This document shows, piece by piece, positions 8,413 through 13,618 of a stretch of 13,618 bases of DNA. This DNA comes from QHWK01 sp035315685. GTDB lineage: Bacteria; Acidobacteriota; Vicinamibacteria; Vicinamibacterales; CAVVIG01. A program made the position numbers and the translations under genes. Each line of letters starts with the position of its first letter. Position 1 is the first letter of the stretch. The notes beneath the pieces were generated by a model. It was not told where the DNA came from, searched no databases, and saw only the letters and a list, made by a program, of their open reading frames with translations. The DNA lies in the NCBI GenBank assembly GCA_035315685.1, contig DATFXR010000369.1:1-13618 (forward strand). Direction: 5' to 3'.

Positions 8413-8465
8413 GAGATCGTGACGGCCCGCCCGTCGCTCCAGCGGAGGTGGCGGAGCCAGAATTG

Positions 8466-8596
8466 CTTGTACTCCGCAAATACTCGCGACGGGGTTCGGG
8501 CGGCCTCACGCCGCGACCCGTTCAAGAAGGTACTCGTGATGAGGGCCGCCAAGCTGTCTCCACAGACATTCTGCAACTTCAGTGGCGAGTTCTCGT
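8466..8596 (-). repeat. Left imperfect terminal inverted repeat of the IS
   Basis: Read on the minus strand this stretch aligns with 10048-10169 on the plus strand. Both start with ACGAGAACTCGC, and my hand count over the first 80 gap-free positions gives 58 matches. Both then share TTTGCGGAG about 107-116 bases in. The right copy is about 9 bases shorter between these anchors. Of 22 differences counted in the frame that gives similar translations, only 5 fall in third codon positions, so the likeness is not that of a conserved protein. Confidence 0.65.
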
Positions 8597-8642
8597 GGCC
8601 TCGGCGGACTGTCTGACCTCGGCGGACGGACCCGCAATTTTC

Positions 8643-8648
8643 GAGGAG
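8643..8648 (+). promoter_or_regulatory. Shine-Dalgarno of the IS transposase
   Basis: GAGGAG lies 9 nt before the GTG at 8658. It supports that start over the ATG codons at 8673 and 8685, which lack a comparable site. Confidence 0.5.
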
Positions 8649-8657
8649 TTGAGCGAT

Positions 8658-9907
8658 GTGCGCCAACGGCCGATGATTATCCCCATGACGGCGGGACGCC
8701 ATCAGCGGCGCTACGACCACCGGCTTCGAGATCTCGTCCAACGCACCGGCGACCTGACCATAGCCACCACCCTCGGGGTCCCGCGCTCGACGGCGCGTGG
8801 CTGGCTCGCCGCGGCGCCGACGGTCGTGCTCAGCGTGGACGTCGCAGACCTCATCGAGCCAGAACTCCGGCGAGAGATCCTGAAGCTGCGACAACGCGTT
8901 GAGAAACTCGCAGCGCTGCTCCGGTTGAAGCAGCGGATCCTGCGTGCCGTGGATCGGGCTGGCGAGTGTATCCCGTTGCGCGCGGTGCTGCGATTCCTAC
9001 ATCTGTCCCCGAATCGGTTTCAGACGTGGCGTCGACGGCAGACGGCGTGCGCGCTCGACGATCGGTCGTCCTGTCCTCGGACGGCACCGCATCGACTGGC
9101 GCGCGCCGAAGTCGACGCGATCCGGGACATCGTCACCGCTCTCGAGTACCGTCACATCCCGACCGGCACGCTCGCGGTCCTGGCGCAGCGGCTCGACAAG
9201 GTCTGGGCGTCCCTTCAACCTGGTACAACTTGGTCCGGAAGTTCGGCTGGCGCCGTCCGAGGCTTCGCGTCCACCCGGCAAAGCCGAAAATCGGCCTTCG
9301 AACGACGCGAGCCAACGAAATGTGGCAGATCGACACCACGGTCATCCGTCTGCTCGACGGAACCCGTGCTTACCTACACGCGGTGATTGACAACTTCTCG
9401 TGACGGATCTTGGCGTGGCGCGTCGCTGACACCTTTGCGCTGGTGAACAGCGTGGCAGTGATTCTCGAAGCTGGACGCGGCGCGACGCCGTCAGACACGC
9501 CACCAGTCGTGTTGGCCGACGCCGGCATCGAAAACGTGAATGCCCACATCGACGAGTTGATCACGACGGGCGTGCTGCGCCCGGTGTTGACATTCACGGA
9601 ACTGAGGTTTTCGAACTCGATGATCGAGGCGTGGTGGCGTGCGCTCAAATATCAGTGGCTATTCCTCCACTCGTTCGACAGCGTTGCCACCGTTAGGCGG
9701 TTGGTCGAGTTCTACGTCCAGGAACACAGCCGGGTGCTGCCTCATTCGGCGTTTCGCGGACAGACGCCCGACGAGATGTACTTCGGGACTGGGGATGCGG
9801 TTCCGGCAGATCTCGCGACGCGCGCGGCCAACGCCCGACGGGCCCGCGTGAAGGCGAACCGATCGGCGGCGTGCGGAACGTGCCCATCGACCGAGGCGGC
9901 GGCATGA
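8658..9907 (+). pseudogene. DD(35)E rve-type transposase, broken by a frameshift and an in-frame stop
   Basis: The N-terminal part has a helix-turn-helix (HRLRDLVQRTGDLTIATTLG, then STARGW) and a Leu/Arg-rich helix, read in the frame of GTG 8658. Near 9211-9215 one base seems lost from a C-run: the frame runs KVWASLQP, while the expected STWYNLVRKFGWRRPRLRV continues in another frame. In that second frame the catalytic Asp of WQIDTTV is at 9332-9334. TGA at 9401-9403 interrupts IDNFS-RILAW where the family has Arg, so a single CGA to TGA change would explain it. The same frame continues with Asp at 9518-9520 (LADAGIEN) and Glu at 9626-9628 (MIEAWW), 36 residues apart, and ends with HSAFRGQTPDEMYFGTG and TGA 9905-9907. 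All three catalytic residues survive, so the decay is recent or some changes are sequencing errors. It probably moved an IS of about 1.7 kb. Confidence 0.88.
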
Positions 9908-10047
9908 TCACCGACGGTTGATCACCGCGAGCTGCGGGCCCGTGCGCGTACAGATGACTGCGCGGCATACGCGGATCGCTGAATAGACGGGCAGAACCAT
10001 GTCTGAATCGGTCAGCGCTTCCTATCGCAGAGTCTTGCGCATGAATG

Positions 10048-10169
10048 ACGAGAACTCGCGCGCGAAAGTATTGAATGTCCCTGGAGATAGCACGGCGGGC
10101 TTCATCACGAGTATCGGCTTGAGGCGGCGGCGTGGGCGGGCGCTATCAATAATATTTGCGGAGCACAGG
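10048..10169 (+). repeat. Right imperfect terminal inverted repeat of the IS
   Basis: This is the plus-strand partner of the minus-strand repeat at 8466-8596: ACGAGAACTCGC at 10048-10059, then AATGTC, TGGAGA, TTCATCACGAGTA and TTTGCGGAG at 10155-10163. It starts 140 bp after the transposase stop, and no gene is supported in it. Confidence 0.65.
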
Positions 10170-10338
10170 GGCGAGGCTTACGCAGCGAACTCACGATCAA
10201 TAATCCGACCGACTTCGGTTTTTGCAAGGCGCTCGATCAACGGCGGGCTTTGCACGCGCTCGGCGATGCGGTGAACCGGAGATCGGCAAAACCACGCGCG
10301 GAACGAGTCCGCCAATCGCGACGGCATTCGCACACCCC
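10170..10338. other. Non-coding stretch between IS right end and TIR receptor gene
   Basis: I see no supported gene here. It is the 3' flank of the minus-strand TIR gene that ends at 10339, outside the estimated right IS border. With 9908-10169 (IS right end) it makes a 431-base gene-free stretch. Confidence 0.5.
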
Positions 10339-11418
10339 TCAACGACCGGTCCACCGGGTGAGTTCAAGAGGCGGTGCTGCCCTTTGAGCAAATGGAATAA
10401 CACATCTCGGTTCCTTCGGTTCATCCGGCCAGGGTTCTTGCGTTGTTCTTATTCGATTGCGGTCGAGGATCTGGATCGTTCCGGTCGTACTTGTGACGCA
10501 ATCGTAGGCGGGGTCGTTATGTTTCGTGACCGTTCGGGTAATCGTGAACCTGACATGATCAAGTTGATCGTATCGCCCCGTGAGCGAATGGATCACGTTG
10601 CCGTTGTCGCACGACCCGAGCACTTCACTCCCGTCGTCCTTTTCGAACCGCAGACCATCGCCGCAGGCCGTAAGGTCTGGGGCACGCCACGTACCAACCA
10701 GACTCACACCCGGCGTGGGACTCGTGCGACTGCTTGCCGGTGACGTCTGCTGCGGCAGCGCCGCGGGTTTCTCGTCCGGCGCGGGTGCCTGCGCAAGAAC
10801 AGCAGGCGCGGCGGTAGCGGGGTCGGGATGCCGCGTCCATAGATAAATCGTCGACGCGAGCGCGAGCAAGACGATGGCTGCCCCAATCGCCATCGGAGGT
10901 GAGCGCACCACAGCCAAACGGCCTGAGGGAACGGAGGCATCGGACGAGGAGCCCTCGATCGAAACGTAGCGGCTGAGCGCCTTTGTCAACTGTGCGACGT
11001 CCGACTCCCAGCGCGCGTGCGTCAATTCGACGGCGTTGCGAAAGACCAGCTCCTTCAGATCCTCCGGGAGTTCGCCGGGGGACGGCAGCGTCGCTCCCTG
11101 GATGAGGACTGGGATGACCGGAATTTCGCGCCTCAGCGCGGCGGCGATTTCGATGCGGACGAAGTCGTGCGGATCGTCGATCCGACGGGAATTCGCCGGA
11201 CCCGAGGCGCTGATCCAATTCTTGCCGATGACGGCGAGCAGCACGGCGCACGATGCCACTTGCTCGTCGATGACTCTGCGGAAGTCACGGCCGGGCTCGA
11301 TGGTGGTGACGTCCATGTAGACGGCGCCGCGACCAAAGGTGCGGGCGAGATCGTCGGACAAACGACCCGCCTGCCCTTCTCCATCAGCGCGTCGATAGTT
11401 GATGAAAATTGCGCCCAT
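10339..11418 (-). CDS. Membrane-anchored TIR-domain protein with outside Cys-containing domain (359 aa)
   Basis: Residues 1-150 form a TIR domain of the TIR_2 kind: FINYRRADGEGQAGRLSDDL, VYMDVTTIEPGRDF, CAVLLAVIG and DDPHDFVRIEIAAAL, where E90 is the likely catalytic-type Glu. Known bacterial TIR domains often cleave NAD+, and some act in anti-phage defence or signalling. One membrane helix follows (about 176-194, MAIGAAIVLLALASTIYLW), then a Pro/Ala-rich linker (about 197-236) and a 110-residue domain starting VSLVGTW with Cys at 252, 270, 307 and 339, which I do not recognise. The layout is receptor-like: TIR inside, Cys-bearing domain outside. ATG 11418 is chosen over TTG 11454 because the TIR fold starts there and GGAG lies 4 nt upstream. 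The gene is intact although a transposase remnant ends 40 bp upstream. Defence is an inference from the TIR domain and the mobile context. Confidence 0.88.
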   Translation of the reverse strand: MGAIFINYRRADGEGQAGRLSDDLARTFGRGAVYMDVTTIEPGRDFRRVIDEQVASCAVLLAVIGKNWISASGPANSRRIDDPHDFVRIEIAAALRREIPVIPVLIQGATLPSPGELPEDLKELVFRNAVELTHARWESDVAQLTKALSRYVSIEGSSSDASVPSGRLAVVRSPPMAIGAAIVLLALASTIYLWTRHPDPATAAPAVLAQAPAPDEKPAALPQQTSPASSRTSPTPGVSLVGTWRAPDLTACGDGLRFEKDDGSEVLGSCDNGNVIHSLTGRYDQLDHVRFTITRTVTKHNDPAYDCVTSTTGTIQILDRNRIRTTQEPWPDEPKEPRCVIPFAQRAAPPLELTRWTGR

Positions 11419-11457
11419 GCGTCTCCGTGCCTCGATTGGCTTCCGATCCGCCAAATC

Positions 11458-11860
11458 CTACACCCTGGCGCGCCGGCCGTGTGCGAGCCGTTCCGCAGGC
11501 AACCTGACGCGCTGGAACGGGCGGCGGACCTCGATCTGGTCTTTCCGCTTGAAACTCTTCTGACCGGCCCACGCCTCCAGCAAGGTAACCGTCGACGGTT
11601 AAGTGCTCCGCAAACAACAGCCGGCGGCCTCGCGCCGGCGCGACGACGTCTTCGAAGAAGGGCCGCGCGGTATCCCCCTCCAGCAGGCGATCCCGATTCT
11701 TCGTGAAGGTCGTCGGCGCCCAAACGGCCTCGTCCATCCCCAGCCCGGCGAACCACCGAAAGCAGGTTGTGCTGCAGCTGCTCGATCCGCATCCGCTCGG
11801 TGCGGACCGAATACAGCACCTGCAGCAAAGCGCGCGCGACGGGCGCGTGGATCCTGTGGA
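11458..11860 (-). pseudogene. IS5-type transposase remnant (N-terminal part, two frameshifts, both ends lost)
   Basis: Read on the minus strand, three frames join into the N-terminal part of an IS5-type transposase. About 11858-11763 gives VARALLQVLYSVRTERM and EQLQHNLL; about 11756-11590 gives FRWFAGLGMDEAVWAPTTFT, then KNRDRLLEGD and HLTVDG; about 11586-11458 gives TLLEAWAGQKSFKRKD and ends at TAG. The first shift is near 11757-11762; the second is one extra base in GGTTACC at 11584-11590. The VDG Asp matches the first catalytic Asp; the rest of the catalytic domain and the 5' end are missing. Likeness to the family fades after KSFKRKD, so 11458-11530 may be unrelated. The remnant lies between the two TIR genes and on the same strand; its stop is 40 bp from the TIR receptor start. 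Confidence 0.8.
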
Positions 11861-12019
11861 AAAATGCCAAGAACGCAGTTTCCCACAGACTCCAAACGCA
11901 TCATCTCTTTCTTCAGGAGACGAAGACCCAAAGAACCGGAATCCACACACGTCAACCGTCCACTAAATCGGATCAGCGCCACGTCGCGGCGCTCTCTCGA
12001 CGCAACAAGAGTTGGCTTC

Positions 12020-13150
12020 TCATTCGCCTTTGCCTGGCTCGTCGAGATCCTTCCACGGCCACCCGCACGTCCAGCAACGAGGAAACCCCTCCCACTCGCG
12101 AAGCGTGCCGTGTCCGCGCGGGCATGCTGTGGTCAGTGAGACTTCACCGCGACGCACCATAGCCTCCGCCGCCGTCCGGATCTCCGCCCGCCGCTTACTG
12201 CGCGCCGCAGCTTCACCAAGCGCTGCGATTCTCCTTTGGCTTCGCGCATCGTCGCGCCAGGCGGGATGTGCGTTCGCACCAGCCGTTCTGGCTGCGTATC
12301 GATCACGCAGCTCCACTACCAGCTGAGCAAACACCTCGAACATCGCGACGTTCGAGGCAACCTGCTTCTTGAGCAGGTCCAGCGTCCGCCCATCGACCTC
12401 CTTCCCTAATACGAGTTGCATAAGGTGTGTCTTCCCGTGCCTCAACCTCAACCCGCCTTTAAGGATGGCCTCCAACTGCTCGAAATCGTCCCTGTCAAAA
12501 TAGAAAGCCGACGCTCCGACCTTGTGAACGGCTGAATCGAGTAGTTCTTCGTACCGGCGGAGGTTGTTAGCGCTGACGTCTGTGAACAGAACTTCACCCG
12601 CCACTTTCAGTTGAAAAAGGACTGTCCATGTTGAGCGCCAAGCCTCCCAGTCGGCCGCAGGTGGCTCATGGCGCAAGGGCGGCAGCCGCGGCTCTCCGAC
12701 GGCCGGCGGCGGTGTGGCGACGTGCGTCAACGCGTCTCGAATGGTGCCGGCGAGGGTGGCCACTCCGGGTTCCCAATCGGGGAAAAGGTCCACCCATTGA
12801 AAATCGCGTAGTGTCAGACCGGCACCAATCTCGAACTCGGGCACCTCGCACGTTGCAAGTCGCACAGGAATGAACCAGGTTCGGTCTCCTGGCGTCTGCC
12901 GGAGGATCTCAATCGCGGTGTAGATCTCCTCGTACATGTAGGTTCGGTCGCGCGCGAAGACCTCCGGGGAGAAACATGCTAGAAACGAGGCGCCTTGCTG
13001 AATTGCCTGACGGATCTTGAGCTTCCATCTTTCCCCTGGACGAAGATCGCGGTCTGTCCACGTGTCGATACCCGCTCGATACAGATCGAGCGCGAGCTTA
13101 TCGACCTTGTCGCCATCCGCTCGTACGTATGAGATAAACACGTGAGCCAT
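12020..13150 (-). CDS. Soluble TIR-domain protein with C-terminal zinc-ribbon motif (376 aa)
   Basis: Residues 1-140 are a TIR domain beginning at once with AHVFISYVRADGDKVDKL and continuing with GIDTWTDRDLRPGERW, ASFLACFSPEVF, YMYEEIYTAIEIL and FIPVRLATCEVP. The Glu pair at 74-75 lies where NAD-cleaving TIR domains keep their catalytic Glu. A mostly helical middle region (about 165-290) contains EELLDSAVHKVGASAFYFD and is not recognised. An Arg/Ala-rich helix (about 296-335) leads to CPRGH (C343, H347) and CWTCG (C359, C362), a short zinc-ribbon-like element that may bind nucleic acid or protein. No membrane segment is seen, so it should be cytoplasmic. ATG at 13150 is sure because the TIR fold begins at the second residue, though no good Shine-Dalgarno is present. 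The two TIR proteins of this window differ strongly, so they are not a recent duplication. Role in immunity is inferred only. Confidence 0.9.
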   Translation of the reverse strand: MAHVFISYVRADGDKVDKLALDLYRAGIDTWTDRDLRPGERWKLKIRQAIQQGASFLACFSPEVFARDRTYMYEEIYTAIEILRQTPGDRTWFIPVRLATCEVPEFEIGAGLTLRDFQWVDLFPDWEPGVATLAGTIRDALTHVATPPPAVGEPRLPPLRHEPPAADWEAWRSTWTVLFQLKVAGEVLFTDVSANNLRRYEELLDSAVHKVGASAFYFDRDDFEQLEAILKGGLRLRHGKTHLMQLVLGKEVDGRTLDLLKKQVASNVAMFEVFAQLVVELRDRYAARTAGANAHPAWRDDARSQRRIAALGEAAARSKRRAEIRTAAEAMVRRGEVSLTTACPRGHGTLREWEGFPRCWTCGWPWKDLDEPGKGE

Positions 13151-13457
13151 CGGAGACCGGTCGAGTTTACGACATGCGCGGCGTTGGGCAGAAAGATGAC
13201 CGAATCAACGCGAGTGTCTCGTTTCCATAGAAACGCGGATGGTCAACGGATCAGGGCCCGGCGGCGAAACTGCGCGGCGGAACTGACGGACCCCGTCCTG
13301 TGCGAAAACTCGGTTCAGGCCGAATCGCTCGATAATCGGCATATTCGAGACAATCTGCGGATGGCGGTCCTCTGGAGGTCGGCCAATTTGATCGCGCGCC
13401 ATCTCGAATCCGGCGCAGCTTGCACCGCCGCAACATCTTGGGGCACGCTTCGCATCA
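13151..13457. other. Intergenic stretch between divergent soluble-TIR and right-edge transposase genes
   Basis: These 307 bases should hold the promoter of the TIR gene (minus strand) and probably the left end of the right-edge IS. I found no convincing promoter, repeat or supported gene. Open frames cross it on both strands, but they overlap the flanking genes and show no domain or start signal. Confidence 0.5.
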
Positions 13458-13618
13458 ATGGACTCGCTGTCGCCTCCGCTCGCGTTCGTCGTGCTGCTCT
13501 TCGCAGGTTGGGTCAACCGGCAGCAACAGGCCGTCATTGACGACCTGCTCGAAGAGAACCGGGTCCTGCGCACCGCGAACGGACCTCGGCGGCTCCGCCT
13601 CACCGACGACCAGCGGCG
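13458..13618 (+). CDS. Integrase-type transposase, N-terminal start (cut by right edge)
   Basis: ATG at 13458 opens a frame that stays open to the last base. The 53 residues begin MDSLSPPLAFVVLLFAGWVN, then read RQQQAVIDDLLEENRVLR, and near the edge RLRLTDDQRR. A hydrophobic start with AGWVNR-QQAVI, LLEENRVLR and the LTDDQRR helix is the usual N-terminus of the same transposase family whose C-terminus lies at 1-525. That places a second copy of this family, in the same orientation, at the other end of the window. The start is chosen from family likeness; a weak GGGGC lies 12 nt upstream. The catalytic core is beyond the edge. Confidence 0.85.
   Translation, partial: MDSLSPPLAFVVLLFAGWVNRQQQAVIDDLLEENRVLRTANGPRRLRLTDDQR

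Larger units (their letters stand above)
8466..10169 (+). mobile_element. Decayed insertion sequence with DD(35)E transposase, about 1.7 kb
   Basis: A plus-strand transposase pseudogene (8658-9907) is bracketed by two related sequences in inverted orientation, 8466-8596 on the left and 10048-10169 on the right. Their outer parts share TTTGCGGAG followed by a similar ACA-rich stretch, so the outer ends near 8466 and 10169 are my estimate of the element's borders. The left border lies about 50 bp past the stop of the propeller gene, so the insertion did not break it. I could not define a target duplication. The family is rve-type (IS3/IS481-like by DDE spacing); the exact IS family is not certain. 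Confidence 0.65.

Noticed and set aside
8599..8627. Direct repeat of CCTCGGCGGAC spaced by 18 bp
   Set aside because: Only two short copies inside the IS left region, easily explained by GC-rich composition; no function can be supported.
8262..8894. Minus-strand frame whose translation resembles part of a plus-strand frame at 9999-10274
   Set aside because: The likeness comes from the inverted IS ends. Of 22 differences counted in frame only 5 are in third positions, so it is not a conserved protein.
10209..10224. Small stem (ACCG/CGGT) followed by T-run, possible terminator after the IS
   Set aside because: The stem is only 4-5 bp, too weak to support a terminator by eye.
11416..11454. TTG at 11454 as an earlier start of the TIR receptor gene
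   Set aside because: It would add 12 residues before the TIR fold with no ribosome-binding site; ATG 11418 has GGAG upstream and starts at the fold.
13142..13540. Plus-strand frame across the right intergenic region
   Set aside because: It overlaps the sure start of the TIR gene and the out-of-frame start of the right-edge transposase, and has no motif.
1..13618. tRNA, rRNA, CRISPR array or riboswitch
   Set aside because: I looked for cloverleaf-like segments, regularly spaced repeats and long structured leaders and saw none.

Overview
The window is GC-rich bacterial DNA of the kind found in soil and sediment Acidobacteriota. My best guess is class Vicinamibacteria, inferred from the integrase-type transposase families, the very large Ig-rich secreted phosphatase and the TPR/propeller proteins; no rRNA or other phylogenetic marker is present to prove it.

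Layout: (a) 1-525 is the C-terminal part of a DDE integrase-type transposase, cut by the left edge. (b) 579-6385, minus strand, is a probable two-gene operon: a secreted TPR protein (5534-6385) followed 20 bp later by a 1644-residue secreted purple-acid-phosphatase-like protein (579-5513). That protein carries one putative-Ig domain, two TIG domains, an unassigned beta-rich region, three tandem Ig-like repeats and an unassigned C-terminal domain. (c) 6386-6696 is a divergent intergenic region with a strong REP-like inverted repeat. (d) 6697-8412, plus strand, is a multi-pass membrane protein whose N-terminal half looks like a degenerate FTR1 permease, fused to a TolB-like beta-propeller; an intrinsic-terminator-like hairpin lies inside its last codons. 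(e) About 8466-10169 is a decayed insertion sequence: a DD(35)E transposase broken by one frameshift and one in-frame TGA, between long imperfect inverted terminal repeats. (f) 10339-13150, minus strand, holds two intact TIR-domain genes: a membrane-anchored TIR receptor-like protein and a soluble TIR protein with a C-terminal zinc-ribbon motif. They are separated by a twice-frameshifted remnant of an IS5-type transposase. (g) At 13458 the N-terminus of a second transposase of the same family as (a) begins, also on the plus strand, and runs off the right edge.

The left half (b-d) looks like ordinary cell-envelope or secreted functions. The right half (e-g) is an accessory region: two unlike TIR genes among three mobile-element remnants. 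TIR domains in bacteria are often NAD-cleaving effectors of anti-phage systems, so this is the best candidate for an unusual system, but the role is inference. The two edge transposases in the same orientation raise the possibility that the roughly 12.9 kb between them is, or was, bracketed by related IS copies.
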